Shown: positions 1 to 9,374 of the stretch, piece by piece
Layout of the letters: every line of letters begins with the position of its first letter
How positions within the stretch are numbered: position 1 is the stretch's first letter
Assembly: GCF_002327185.1 (NCBI RefSeq)
Contig: NZ_CP018624.1
Span: 2,242,660-2,306,659 of the forward strand
From: Clostridium chauvoei
GTDB taxonomy: Bacteria; Bacillota; Clostridia; Clostridiales; Clostridiaceae
DNA: 64,000 nt
Reading direction: 5' to 3'
The notes under the pieces: model-generated
What the model saw: only the letters and a program-made list of their open reading frames with translations
Database searches by the model: none
What the model was told of the DNA's origin: nothing
Made by a program: the position numbers and the translations under genes

Positions 1-239
1 AAAACCTCTGTTCTATCATTGTAAATTTGAGTCATTTTAATTTTATTACCATCATATGTTATTATTCTAAATACTGGCTCTCCCTCTATTGTGTGTGTTA
101 AAACTTTTATAGAATCTGGTTTACCTAAAATAACATTGTCAAAAAAATTACATATTGGTAACTTATTATCAACAATACCAATAGAATCTATGATTGCGTC
201 AACCTGCCTTTTTTCTCTTTTAAAAAATTTCCACATCAT
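1..239 (-). CDS. Hypothetical protein, 5' part only (runs off window)
   Basis: An open frame reads leftward off the window edge with no stop. It begins MMWKFFKREKRQVDAI and continues for about 78 codons, containing the stretch EGEPVFRIITYDGNKIKM. An AAGGAGG ribosome site at 244-250 serves either the ATG at 239 or the adjacent in-frame ATG at 236, the latter with better spacing. No signal peptide, membrane segment or motif that I recognise is present in the visible part. I cannot assign a family or function. The tail of a degraded IS3-type transposase lies directly upstream, so this gene may have been brought under new flanking DNA. Confidence 0.6.
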   Translation of the reverse strand, partial: MMWKFFKREKRQVDAIIDSIGIVDNKLPICNFFDNVILGKPDSIKVLTHTIEGEPVFRIITYDGNKIKMTQIYNDRTEV

Positions 240-271
240 CCATCCTCCTTAATTCATATATAAACTACTTT

Positions 272-630
272 TTATTTTAATGTATGAATTACTTTCAATA
301 ACATTTCTTCGTTAAATGGAATTTTTGCGAAGTTATTTAAATTATTATAATAATTTTTTCTATACTCCCTTAGTGACTTATAGTCTAAGGTGGAGTGTAA
401 TCTTTTTGCATTATAAAATAATTCAATATATTCAACTATAGCTTGTTTTGATTCCGCTCTCCTTTTAAATTTTCTTCCATAAAGAAAGTCTTTCTTTAAA
501 GATGAGAAGAATGATTCTGCACAAGCATTATCATAACAACATCCTTTAGCACTCATACTTTGCATACATCCAGTATCTCTTAATAAATCTTGATAGTCAC
601 AGGATGCATACTGAACCCCTCTATCAGAAT
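272..630 (-). pseudogene. IS3-family transposase (OrfB) C-terminal fragment
   Basis: This is the last third of an IS3-type OrfB integrase core (rve domain). It keeps the second catalytic aspartate in SDRGVQYAS, the catalytic glutamate in DNACAESFFSSLKKDF, and the C-terminal FYNAKRLHSTLDYKS signature. The first aspartate and everything N-terminal are missing, and there is no OrfA. The homology stops near position 630, exactly beside the T-run of the terminator that belongs to the neighbouring DUF4179 gene, so the apparent N-terminus is read from that terminator. It cannot code for an active enzyme and marks an old insertion that was later truncated. Confidence 0.85.
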
Positions 631-679
631 AAAAAAAATAAATGAGCAATATCTATTCTGCCATATTTGCTCATTTATT
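631..679 (-). terminator. Intrinsic terminator of the sigma/DUF4179 operon
   Basis: Thirteen-base arms (AATAAATGAGCAA at 637-649 and its complement at 667-679) are followed on the minus strand by eight Ts. It lies 33 bases past the stop of the DUF4179 gene. The transposase remnant abuts its T-run. Confidence 0.8.
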
Positions 680-711
680 TATATTAGTCTTAATTTATTA
701 TATTCACATAC

Positions 712-2052
712 TTACCTTAGATTAGATAAATTTATTCTTATAGTCTGGTTAGCTAGTAGTTCTAATAACTTAGGATGATCTAATCTTATATATATTCCAG
801 TTTCTTTATCTAACTTTGGGAATATATAGTCAGCCTTCATATCTAAATCACCGTACACTTCCTTGTTTGTTGTTTGTGAAGCTAGATATTTCTGATCTCC
901 ATTAATAATTGATAGATGATTAACTGAGATATATCCTGTAGTTCTCATTGTAATTATAGTTTTATCATTCTTATTGACTATACTTTCTACTTCTAATTTC
1001 CCTAAATCCCCTAAATCTAATTGAATTCCTTCATCTAATTTATAAGTAACATTTCTATCTTCGCCATTACCTACTGGTCCTGACTTACTAACAAAAGAGA
1101 TTATTGACAATTCCCCATCTTCACTAGGATTTTCGTATTGCTCTCTTATTATTATACCATCATCGGAAGTATCATTCGTTTTATCTTTAAAATCTAAAAC
1201 TCCTTTTTTACTATCCCATAAATAAGTACGAAAATATACTTCACTATTTTGGTTCCACGGATTACTGTTTAAAACTTCCATAGTTATGCCTGTTGGGGAT
1301 TTTGTTAGCTTAGTGACTTCACTTTTTAATCCCTTATACGAAATAATCTTATTAATTAAAAGGTCTTTACTCTTTATATTCTTACTATCTAAATTAATTT
1401 TAAATGGTTCTTCGTTAATTTGTATAGTTTTTATGATATTATCTTTATCATATATATCTATACTATTAATAGTAATAGTTCCATCTAGTATCTCTGGCCA
1501 GGTTTCACTACTGTTTGAGTTTATTCCATAACTAATCATACCATAATAAGTATAATCATCAATAAATTCTTTCTCCTCTAATGCTCCAGTAGCATCAATA
1601 TTTGCATTAACCTTCAAAGTTGTATTTAAATAGTAAACATTTGATTTATCGAGAACTTCGGTGCTTTTTATTTTATAAAAAAACACTAATTTCCCCCCAT
1701 CAAAATATACATCCTCAATACCTACAGTGTATTTATCTTCAATTGCTGAGTAGTTTTCTTTAACTGTATTGCCTTCATATCCTTTATCTATTTTATTACT
1801 TTTTGTGAAATACTCTAAAACCTTATTTATTATAGGGATTTCCTGAACATTAGCACTTACAAATATCCCAAATGATGCTGTACACAATATTAACATGCTT
1901 GCAGCTATTATAAATTTTTTAGGTTTTGAAAATTTATTTATTTTCTTATTATTTTTACATGCATTTTCAACTAATTCCTTTATATCCCATGGTTCTTTGA
2001 CATTGGATTTTTTAGCCATTCCCTTTAACTCTTTATCAAAATTATCATCCAT
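712..2052 (-). CDS. DUF4179-domain membrane protein, probable anti-sigma factor
   Basis: A 446-residue protein with a charged cytoplasmic N-terminus (residues 1-45), one membrane segment at about 47-68, and a long extracytoplasmic part. The sequence just after the membrane segment (IINKVLEYF and the region around VKENYSAIEDKYTVGIEDVYFDGGKL) is characteristic of DUF4179. The ribosome site AAAGGAGG lies inside the end of the sigma factor gene and only four bases separate the two genes, so they are translationally coupled. In Firmicutes, DUF4179 proteins usually sit directly after an ECF sigma factor and are thought to hold it at the membrane; that role is inferred from context here. The signal sensed is unknown. 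Confidence 0.8.
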   Translation of the reverse strand: MDDNFDKELKGMAKKSNVKEPWDIKELVENACKNNKKINKFSKPKKFIIAASMLILCTASFGIFVSANVQEIPIINKVLEYFTKSNKIDKGYEGNTVKENYSAIEDKYTVGIEDVYFDGGKLVFFYKIKSTEVLDKSNVYYLNTTLKVNANIDATGALEEKEFIDDYTYYGMISYGINSNSSETWPEILDGTITINSIDIYDKDNIIKTIQINEEPFKINLDSKNIKSKDLLINKIISYKGLKSEVTKLTKSPTGITMEVLNSNPWNQNSEVYFRTYLWDSKKGVLDFKDKTNDTSDDGIIIREQYENPSEDGELSIISFVSKSGPVGNGEDRNVTYKLDEGIQLDLGDLGKLEVESIVNKNDKTIITMRTTGYISVNHLSIINGDQKYLASQTTNKEVYGDLDMKADYIFPKLDKETGIYIRLDHPKLLELLANQTIRINLSNLR

Positions 2053-2056
2053 ACTG

Positions 2057-2596
2057 CTAATCCTCCTTTAAAATTTCATATAACTTCTCTTTTGCTCTAA
2101 AAACTCTAGATTTTACAGTTCCTTCAGGAATTGATATAATTTTAGAAATTTCTTTATATGATAAATCATCAAAATAAAACAGTATAGTGGGTATTCTTAA
2201 ATCCTTTGATAATGTTGAAATTGCATTATAAAGATCTATTTCATCATCTGAATTAATTGTATATGATGAAATATTTTCAACTCTTTCTAAATTAACAACC
2301 TTTTTATTTGCATTATAAATCTTATTACATTCATTAATTAAAATTCTAATTGACCAAGTTTTAAATAAATTTATATTTTTTAAGGTATATAATTTATTAT
2401 ATATAATTATTATTGTATTTTGAATTGCATCTTTAACATCTTCCTCAGATGATAAAACTCCTTTTGCTATTCTATAATAAGCAGTTGCATTGAGTTCTAT
2501 TAAAGATGTAAAGGCATCTTCTTCCCCCTTTTGAGCCAAGAATGTTATATGTTCAGGGTTGTTTACTCTTCTATCAGAATAATTTATAGTTTTCAA
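2057..2596 (-). CDS. ECF-type RNA polymerase sigma factor
   Basis: This is a short sigma-70 family protein of the extracytoplasmic-function type. Region 2 is visible around EDVKDAIQNTIIIIYNKLYTLKN and FKTWSIRILINEC. Region 4 is visible near the C-terminus as DDLSYKEISKIISIPEGTVKSRVFRAKEKL, a helix-turn-helix that reads the -35 element. I place the start at the TTG at 2596 because a strong GAAGGAGGG site lies at 2602-2610 directly upstream of it. An in-frame extension to 2656 exists but has no good ribosome site and adds a hydrophobic stretch foreign to the family. It is followed at once by its probable anti-sigma partner. Confidence 0.85.
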   Translation of the reverse strand: MKTINYSDRRVNNPEHITFLAQKGEEDAFTSLIELNATAYYRIAKGVLSSEEDVKDAIQNTIIIIYNKLYTLKNINLFKTWSIRILINECNKIYNANKKVVNLERVENISSYTINSDDEIDLYNAISTLSKDLRIPTILFYFDDLSYKEISKIISIPEGTVKSRVFRAKEKLYEILKED

Positions 2597-2910
2597 AATA
2601 TCCCTCCTTCTACTCATTAGATATATAATTTTTATGAATAGTTCCATATAACTCATATTATAAAAAATAAATTATATCTCTAGCTTCTAGACTTGTCTTT
2701 AACTAAAGATTAATAAATACTATTTTACAAATCTCCTTTTAGTCGTATTAATAAACCAATTATAGTACTATTTTGGGTTTATACTTACTATAAAGAGTAT
2801 TTATACTGAAAAGTAAACTATAAATTTAAAAATATGTTTTCATGATGAGAATAATTTGCACGATTCTTGTATTAAAATTATAATTTTTAATTTTAAAAGT
2901 GTATAATATT

Positions 2911-2955
2911 AAGAGTAGAACCTACAAATGATTATTTATAGGTTCTACTCTTTTT
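2911..2955. terminator. Hairpin downstream of the AraC-type response regulator
   Basis: Near-perfect arms AGAGTAGAACCTA / TAGGTTCTACTCT enclose a 13-base loop a few bases after the regulator's stop codon. The T-run is on the plus side (TTTTT); on the minus strand, where the gene lies, the tail is only moderately U-rich. The rest of 2657-2957 holds no gene and presumably carries the sigma factor promoter. Confidence 0.6.
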
Positions 2956-2957
2956 AA

Positions 2958-4472
2958 CTAATAATTTTTCATTTCTCTTAAGGTGGATGGGCAAACCCCA
3001 TAGTATTTTTTGAACTTTCTATAGAAATAGCTAGTATCAAAATACCCTACAGCTTTTGCAATATCATTTATTTTCATATTCGTGTTTAGTATAAGTTCTT
3101 TTGCTTTCATATTTTTAACTTTATTTAGATAGTCTGAAAAAGAGCTTCCTACTTCTTTAGTAAAGATTTGTCCTAAGTATGAGCTATTTATATTGTAATA
3201 ATGTGCAAGGGTTTTTAGGCTTAACTCTTCGCAGTATTTTTCGTTAACTGTATTTACAACCTGCTGTACTACAGGGCTATATTTTACTGTATTTGAAGTC
3301 ATAAGCTCCATTAGCTCATCTATTTCTCCTAAGATAAAGGATTTTATGTTATCTATTGCACTTTCATTGCAAAGTTTTACTAAGGTATCTCTTAAGCTAT
3401 CTTTACGATATTTAACATCAAGTCTAAATTCTTCTGAAACCTTATCCATAAGAAAAATTGTTTTTATAGATAAATCGTATATATTTCTTGGTGTTAGTTT
3501 TTGATCAAATAAACTTAAAATATATTTTTCTAATTCTGGTTTGTTTTTTTCTATAACAAGTTTATTTATAGTTTCTATTTCATCATGGAAGCTTCTATTT
3601 TCTTTTTCTAAGTTCCAAACATCTTCTTTACTTAAACATATATTAAACCCTTCTGTTAATACATATTTCTTTAAGTTATTAGAAACTCTGTAGCTTTCTT
3701 CTAGCTTCTCTATAGAGTCTACTTTTTCGCCTATTGCTATAAATACATCTGCATTTAATTCATTTGAAAGTTTTTCTCTTACTTTGTTATAATACTTTAA
3801 AATTTCTTCTTTATTAACATCTCTATTCCATGTATTAATAAGTATTATATGTCCATCAAATTTATATAAAACTTCATATTTTCCTTCTGTAATTTCTTCT
3901 AATATTTCATATATATTGTTATTTTCGTTAGTATCTCTATTATTAACATTTATACTACTTACAATATAGCTTTTTTCATCAAGTCCAATATTTATTGAAT
4001 CTTTCATATGACTTAATTCATCTTTGCTTATTTTTCCGTTTATAAATTGTAATAGTACGCTATTTTTCTCTAAAACCCTCATATCTATTGATCTTTCTTC
4101 TTCAATTTTATTTCTAAGTTTTTTTAGAGTAGCTTCTAATTCTTCTTCATCTATAGGTTTTAATATATAATTTTCTACTCCTAATCTTATAGCTGTTCTT
4201 GCATAGTTAAATTCATCATACCCACTTAAAATTATAAATTTTACGTTATTATTTAACTTTTTAACTTCTTTTAAAAGTTCAAGACCTGTTAATCTAGGCA
4301 TATTAATATCTGTTACTATAATATCAACTGGAGTCTCTTTGAATTTTTCTAGTGCTTCCTTCCCATCTTCTGCTGAATGTATAACTTTTAAGTCTAACTT
4401 ATCCCATTCAATAATATTTAATAGCCCTTGTAATATTAATTTTTCATCATCAACCAACATAACTTTATACAT
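2958..4472 (-). CDS. YesN-type response regulator, AraC DNA-binding domain
   Basis: A 504-residue two-component regulator. The N-terminal receiver domain (residues 1-120) has the acidic pair D8-D9, the phosphoacceptor D55 in VTDINMP and the conserved lysine in YILKPI. A middle region of about 270 residues carries no motif that I recognise, as usual in the YesN family. The C-terminal 100 residues form an AraC/XylS double helix-turn-helix (NSSYLGQIFTKEVGSSFSDYL and FDTSYFYRKFKKYYGVCPS). The gene overlaps the upstream histidine kinase by eight bases. Such pairs commonly control carbohydrate uptake or degradation genes; the likely targets here are the divergent DUF624 and GH125 genes, an inference from position. 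Confidence 0.92.
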   Translation of the reverse strand: MYKVMLVDDEKLILQGLLNIIEWDKLDLKVIHSAEDGKEALEKFKETPVDIIVTDINMPRLTGLELLKEVKKLNNNVKFIILSGYDEFNYARTAIRLGVENYILKPIDEEELEATLKKLRNKIEEERSIDMRVLEKNSVLLQFINGKISKDELSHMKDSINIGLDEKSYIVSSINVNNRDTNENNNIYEILEEITEGKYEVLYKFDGHIILINTWNRDVNKEEILKYYNKVREKLSNELNADVFIAIGEKVDSIEKLEESYRVSNNLKKYVLTEGFNICLSKEDVWNLEKENRSFHDEIETINKLVIEKNKPELEKYILSLFDQKLTPRNIYDLSIKTIFLMDKVSEEFRLDVKYRKDSLRDTLVKLCNESAIDNIKSFILGEIDELMELMTSNTVKYSPVVQQVVNTVNEKYCEELSLKTLAHYYNINSSYLGQIFTKEVGSSFSDYLNKVKNMKAKELILNTNMKINDIAKAVGYFDTSYFYRKFKKYYGVCPSTLREMKNY

Positions 4473-6240
4473 TATATTCTTCCACCTCTCTACATGGTAT
4501 CTTTACAGAAATGACAGTTCCTCGTTCCTCTCCATTTGCTATTTTGATTCCATACGTATCCCCATAGTGTATTATTATTCTTTTATGAGCATTTAAAATC
4601 CCTATAGATTTTCCAAACTCCTCCTTGTTTTCTATCATTCTATTTATAGAATCTAATTTTTCCTTTGGTATTCCTCTTCCATTATCTCTGATGATTATTT
4701 TTATATTTTCATCTTCTTTTACTATTTTTATATTAAGCTTATTGTCTTTATCTTCTAGTCTTATCCCATGAACAAAATAATTTTCTATAAGGGGCTGTAA
4801 TGTAAATTTTATTATCTGCTTATCTAAAGCCTCTTCATCACAATCTATATTAAACTCAAACTTGTCTTCATATCTGAATTTAAATATTTCTATATACTTT
4901 TGACAGTAATCTATTTCACTTTTAATAGTTATAAGATCCTTTTCTTTTAACTGATTTCTAAATAAGAATGCTAATATATAAAGCATTTTACCAACTTCTT
5001 TATCTCCATTACATATAGCCTTCATTCTTATTGATTCTAAAGTATTATATAAAAAGTGTGGATCTATTTGATTTTGAAGAGCCATCATTTCAGCTTTCTT
5101 TTGATTTAACTCTGCTTCTTTTTGATTTAATTCTGCTAAATAACTTTTCTTTATATGTTGATCTAGCTTTTCACACATATCATTAAAGCTTTGAGATATA
5201 AAGTTTAGTTCATCCTTTTCGTAGCTTATTGGTATGGAAACATCGGTTTTACCCTGCTTTACCTGCTCCATAACAACCATTATATTGTCCATTCTTTCTG
5301 CTAATTTCTCAAATTTTATATAAAGTAGAATCTCTACTATTACAAATAATAATATGTCTATAAAAATTAAAGAACTATAGAAATTAATAGGCAAACTTTT
5401 TATTTCATTACTTTTTATTTTCCCTATAGTCATAATTCCTGAATTAGTGTCTACCATAGTATTAATCTCATATGCTTCATCTAAATATACTTGTTTTTTT
5501 GTATCTGATAATAATTCAAAGTATGGATAATGCTTATTTTTATATTTTTCAGTAGAATCATAAATGACAAACCCCTTATTGCTTAAAAGCATAAGTTCAT
5601 ATTTATCTTCATAATTATTAAGTATATTTTTTATATAAGATAAATCATACTTAATGAATATTAAACCTTTTGGCTTTAGAGTTATTGGCTCTCTTATCGC
5701 TCTAATATAGGTTATAAATTTATCATTACAAATGATATCTGGATATCCAAAGTTTGAATCTGCTTTTAATTCCAAATCCCTAAGTTCTTTTACAGTAATT
5801 AGCTTATTTCTAGTAAAATTCGTTATGCTTTCTGTATCGTAACTTATAAAAGATATACTTTCTATATATGGATTTCCATTGAAAGTCATCTCTGTAAAGT
5901 ACTCTATCCCCTTATAATAATAATCATCACTTTTTGCAAATCTATCAATTTTCCACTTTAAGTAAGATAACATATCTGTTGATAAAAAGCCTAAAATATC
6001 ATCCATAAGCTTTTGATCTTTATACATGTTATTTATTATTATATTTGTAGAAGTACTTACTTTATGTATTTCATCATTCACATCATGTACAAGTTTTTCG
6101 TTTATATACAAGCTATTTTCCTTAATGTCATTAGCTGACTTTTTTATAAAATAAAAATCTAAACTTACAAGCAAAAAAACTACAACTATTGTGTAAATAA
6201 TAAATAACCTTTTGTATATCATAGATTGCTTTATTAACAT
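4465..6240 (-). CDS. YesM-type sensor histidine kinase
   Basis: A 591-residue membrane kinase of the HPK7 (His_kinase, LytS/YesM) class. Membrane segments at about 10-31 and 286-307 enclose a roughly 250-residue extracellular sensor domain. A HAMP-like linker and a coiled stretch rich in AELNQKKAE lead to the conserved phospho-accepting H395 in QIDPHFLYNTLESIR. The ATPase domain follows, with IIRDNGRGIPKEKL as the nucleotide-binding motif. A GAGAGGGA site precedes the ATG. It should sense an extracellular ligand, perhaps a glycan fragment, and phosphorylate the regulator encoded immediately downstream. Confidence 0.92.
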   Translation of the reverse strand: MLIKQSMIYKRLFIIYTIVVVFLLVSLDFYFIKKSANDIKENSLYINEKLVHDVNDEIHKVSTSTNIIINNMYKDQKLMDDILGFLSTDMLSYLKWKIDRFAKSDDYYYKGIEYFTEMTFNGNPYIESISFISYDTESITNFTRNKLITVKELRDLELKADSNFGYPDIICNDKFITYIRAIREPITLKPKGLIFIKYDLSYIKNILNNYEDKYELMLLSNKGFVIYDSTEKYKNKHYPYFELLSDTKKQVYLDEAYEINTMVDTNSGIMTIGKIKSNEIKSLPINFYSSLIFIDILLFVIVEILLYIKFEKLAERMDNIMVVMEQVKQGKTDVSIPISYEKDELNFISQSFNDMCEKLDQHIKKSYLAELNQKEAELNQKKAEMMALQNQIDPHFLYNTLESIRMKAICNGDKEVGKMLYILAFLFRNQLKEKDLITIKSEIDYCQKYIEIFKFRYEDKFEFNIDCDEEALDKQIIKFTLQPLIENYFVHGIRLEDKDNKLNIKIVKEDENIKIIIRDNGRGIPKEKLDSINRMIENKEEFGKSIGILNAHKRIIIHYGDTYGIKIANGEERGTVISVKIPCREVEEYNV

Positions 6241-6402
6241 ATTATCCCTCTCTTTTTATCCCCTTTTTAAATTATTGTTTTCCTCCCCCTTTTAAAATCA
6301 GTTTATGATAATATTTTTATTAAATTTTTTATAGATGCCATTTTATTGATTTAATGAAGTTTTTATAGAATTTTTCTGAATTGTTGTATAAAACTTTGAA
6401 TT

Positions 6403-6429
6403 CTGACATCCTATAAATTATACTATAAT
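6403..6429 (+). promoter_or_regulatory. Candidate promoter for the DUF624-GH125 genes
   Basis: A perfect TATAAT at 6424-6429 has a CTGACA-like element 15 bases upstream (6403-6408). It lies 38 bases before the DUF624 start codon, in the divergent 226-base gap shared with the kinase gene. The spacing is slightly short, which would suit an activated promoter. Confidence 0.45.
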
Positions 6430-6467
6430 CATCTCGGGTAAACAATTACAAAAGGAGTGACTAATTT

Positions 6468-7142
6468 ATGAACGAAGTTTTTAATATCCAAAAGTTACTT
6501 GATTTTTTCAACTATGTCTTTTGGTTCTTTTTGCTTAATATCTTTTTTATGATATTAAATATTCCAGTTGTTTTATTTTTCCTATTTGTAGGTATAAGTA
6601 ACATTTTTACTTATTTACCTTTATTTTTAGTAACTTTAATACCTACTGGTGCAGCCTTTACAACATTATTATTTTGCATGGGAAAGATAGTACGTGATAA
6701 AGATTTAAGTGTTTTAAAAGATTTTATTCGTGGATTTAAAATGAATTTTAAGCAAAGCACTCTATTTTGGTGTGCTGAATTATTTATAATTTTCATTTTA
6801 CACTCTAATATTAAGTTTTTCTCTACAGTTAAATATAACTTAGTACTTACTTGTATATTTACAGGATTATTAATACTTCTAGCTTTAGTAACTCCTTATA
6901 TATACATATTAATTAGCAGATTTTCTATGAAAAATCTTGATCTTATAAAGGCATCAATTATATTAACCTTTACTAGACCAATACTTACTATATGTAATGT
7001 TTTGATAGCTGCAATTACACTTATTTTATTTGAAGTAAGTCCAGGAACAACTGTATTATTTATCTCTAGCGTATTTACATTTTTATTAGCATTTTCTAAT
7101 AAGGCATTATTAAGAGATCTTGAATTGTCTTATTCAAAATAA
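6468..7142 (+). CDS. DUF624 (YesL-family) membrane protein
   Basis: A 224-residue polytopic protein with about five or six membrane segments, beginning [27 protein letters not shown]. The motifs [19 protein letters not shown] and [12 protein letters not shown] are typical of DUF624/YesL. In Bacillus and Clostridium, YesL-like genes sit next to yesMN and carbohydrate genes, but their molecular role is not established. An AAAGGAGTGA site precedes the ATG. The gene is followed after 28 bases by the GH125 gene on the same strand with no terminator between, so the two are probably cotranscribed. Confidence 0.88.
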   Translation: MNEVFNIQKLLDFFNYVFWFFLLNIFFMILNIPVVLFFLFVGISNIFTYLPLFLVTLIPTGAAFTTLLFCMGKIVRDKDLSVLKDFIRGFKMNFKQSTLFWCAELFIIFILHSNIKFFSTVKYNLVLTCIFTGLLILLALVTPYIYILISRFSMKNLDLIKASIILTFTRPILTICNVLIAAITLILFEVSPGTTVLFISSVFTFLLAFSNKALLRDLELSYSK

Positions 7143-7170
7143 ATTATTTGTTTTAATTCAGGAGGATATT

Positions 7171-8460
7171 ATGAATTCTACAACTACTAAACTAGAAAAT
7201 ATAAAAGAAACATTAATAGGTATTGGACAAGATTTATCCAATTCTATAAAAGATGAAAAATTAAAATCCTTATTTTTTAATTGTTTTATTAATACTATAG
7301 AAACTACTGTTACTGTAGAAGATGATGATGCCTTTGTAATAACTGGGGATATTCCTGCTATGTGGCTTAGAGACTCAACTTCTCAAGTAGAGCATTACTT
7401 ACCTTTTGTTAAAAACAATGAAAATTTAAAGGATCTTTTTACTGGATTAATAAAGAGACAAATGAAATGTATTCTTATAGATCCTTATGCAAATGCTTTT
7501 AATAGAGAAGCTAATGGTCAAAAGTGGGACAACGATATAACTAAAGATAGTCCTTGGGTTTGGGAAAGAAAATATGAAATAGATTCTTTATGTTACCCTG
7601 TAAGATTAATTTATAAGTATTGGAAAGAATCAGGTGATACTTCTTTCTTTAATGATGAAATTAAAAATATCTTCAATATAATTATTGATTTATGGATAAC
7701 AGAACAAGATCACTTTGGAAAGTCAGACTACTCCTTCCAAAGATTAAACTGTTCTGAAACAGATACTTTATGTAATAATGGTCTTGGAAATCCTGTAGGC
7801 TATACAGGTATGACATGGTCTGGATTTAGACCTAGTGATGACGCTTGCAAATATGGATATTTAATTCCTGCTAATATGTTTGCTTCTGTAGCTTTAAGAT
7901 ATATAGAAGAAATTGCTGAAACAATTTATAATGATATTTCTCTTAAAGATAAAGCTTTTAAATTAAGAACTGATATTGAAAATGGAATTGAGAAATTTGG
8001 AATTATAGAAAATAAAGAATTTGGTAAGATATATGCTTATGAAACAGATGGATTAGGAAACTATAATTTTATGGATGATGCTAATGTTCCAAGTTTATTA
8101 TCAATACCTTATATTGAATTTAGAGGAATTGATGATGAAATTTATCAAAATACTAGAAAGTTTATATTAAGCAAAAATAATCCTTTCTATTATGAAGGTA
8201 GTGCTGCTAAAGGAATTGGAAGTCCACATACTCCACCAGAGTACATATGGCATATAGCACTTTCAATGGCAGGGCTTACTACTAATAACAAAGAAGAAAT
8301 ATCTGATTTATTAAAAACTTTATTAGCTACAGATGGTGATACTGGATTTATGCATGAAGGCTTCTATTGTAATAATCCAAAGGAATTTACAAGAGATTGG
8401 TTTGCTTGGTCAAATTCATTATTTGCTCATTTTGTATATGAAAAGATTTTACAAAATTAA
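7171..8460 (+). CDS. GH125 exo-alpha-1,6-mannosidase
   Basis: A 429-residue protein with the whole length of glycoside hydrolase family 125 and no signal peptide, so it probably acts in the cytoplasm on imported mannosides. It keeps the family landmarks [39 protein letters not shown] and [18 protein letters not shown]. From what I remember of the C. perfringens enzyme (acid D220, base E393, inverting), the counterparts here are D223 in [11 protein letters not shown] and E396 in FMHEGFY, both offset by three. I chose the ATG at 7171, which has GGAGGA five bases upstream, rather than the in-frame ATG at 7120 inside the previous gene. The family trims alpha-1,6-linked mannose from N-glycan cores. 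Confidence 0.92.
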   Translation: MNSTTTKLENIKETLIGIGQDLSNSIKDEKLKSLFFNCFINTIETTVTVEDDDAFVITGDIPAMWLRDSTSQVEHYLPFVKNNENLKDLFTGLIKRQMKCILIDPYANAFNREANGQKWDNDITKDSPWVWERKYEIDSLCYPVRLIYKYWKESGDTSFFNDEIKNIFNIIIDLWITEQDHFGKSDYSFQRLNCSETDTLCNNGLGNPVGYTGMTWSGFRPSDDACKYGYLIPANMFASVALRYIEEIAETIYNDISLKDKAFKLRTDIENGIEKFGIIENKEFGKIYAYETDGLGNYNFMDDANVPSLLSIPYIEFRGIDDEIYQNTRKFILSKNNPFYYEGSAAKGIGSPHTPPEYIWHIALSMAGLTTNNKEEISDLLKTLLATDGDTGFMHEGFYCNNPKEFTRDWFAWSNSLFAHFVYEKILQN

Positions 8461-8475
8461 ATTATAATAAAATTA

Positions 8476-8518
8476 GGGCTGTCTCGTAAAAATTATTTAC
8501 AAGAGACAGCCTTTTTTT
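8476..8518 (+). terminator. Intrinsic terminator after GH125
   Basis: Arms GGCTGTCTCGT / ACAAGAGACAGCC are followed by seven Ts, 15 bases after the GH125 stop codon. The remaining 8519-8811 holds no gene; it contains an AT-only inverted repeat (ATTATATTAATT at 8586-8597, complement at 8609-8620) of unknown role. Confidence 0.9.
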
Positions 8519-8811
8519 ATAAATCTTTCATTCTTCCTCATATTTCTTAATAATTAATAATAATTTAATAATAATTTCAAATTTTATTATATTAATTAAA
8601 TTTATTTAAATTAATATAATGAAAAGTTATTCTTTTAATCCTTCTATCCTCTAAAATTCTACTTCCCACATCTCCTCTTTAAACGCGATATATATTTCTG
8701 TTAATTAATTAACTGTTTTTGTAACTATCTGTTATTTATCTCCTTGATTAACTGATAATTTATAAGTATAATCTAATTAAAATTATTTATATGAAAATTA
8801 AGGAGTTTTTT

Positions 8812-9303
8812 ATGTCTTTAAATAAAACTTTTAAATTTTATAAGAGAATCCTGCTTTTTTTACTTTTAATTTTTAGCTTTGATATATTCTTAGATTTTGA
8901 TAAAACTAATTTATGTGATTCAAATTCTACATTATTAAAAAATAAAATTTTAGGACTTTCCCCATCTTCAAGCCCAATCATGTTAAATGATCTTACCGAA
9001 TTTGAATGGGATAAAGTCTATTCCTTTTCACCTTATACAACAAAAAAAGATATTTATGAAACTATTGGTTTGAATTTTAATATTGCTAAAACTGTAAGTG
9101 AAGGTATGAATCACATGATGTTTTTAAATAGAGATGAAGTAGTTTGTTATTTATATGGATACCCTGATGAAACTAAATATTACATATCTTTAGATTGTTC
9201 ATTTTATGAAAATGGAATTGGAGTTGCTCACTTTGATGATAATATTTTATTTGATGTTTCTACTTCAGATAGTATATTAACTTTAACTCATATTATTGAT
9301 TAA
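8812..9303 (+). CDS. Hypothetical protein with N-terminal membrane segment
   Basis: A 163-residue protein starting MSLNKTFKFYKR, followed by a hydrophobic segment (ILLFLLLIFSFDIFL) at about 13-27 that acts as a signal anchor or signal peptide; there is no lipobox cysteine. The soluble part contains EFEWDKVYSFSPYTTKKDI, a pattern I associate with small conserved secreted proteins of Firmicutes that lack a known function. I placed the start at the ATG at 8812, six bases after AAGGAG, not at the ATG at 8791 which overlaps that site. It is the first of five plus-strand genes of unclear role ending at 10924. Confidence 0.7.
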   Translation: MSLNKTFKFYKRILLFLLLIFSFDIFLDFDKTNLCDSNSTLLKNKILGLSPSSSPIMLNDLTEFEWDKVYSFSPYTTKKDIYETIGLNFNIAKTVSEGMNHMMFLNRDEVVCYLYGYPDETKYYISLDCSFYENGIGVAHFDDNILFDVSTSDSILTLTHIID

Positions 9304-9374
9304 TTTACATATTCTCCCCACATAATAAGTTATCCAAATAAATTGAAAATTAATATTTATATTGAGGTGAAAAA

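Noticed and set aside
8586..8620. AT-only inverted repeat as a terminator or operator
   Set aside because: It has no GC in the stem, no T-run after it, and such repeats are common by chance in this base composition.
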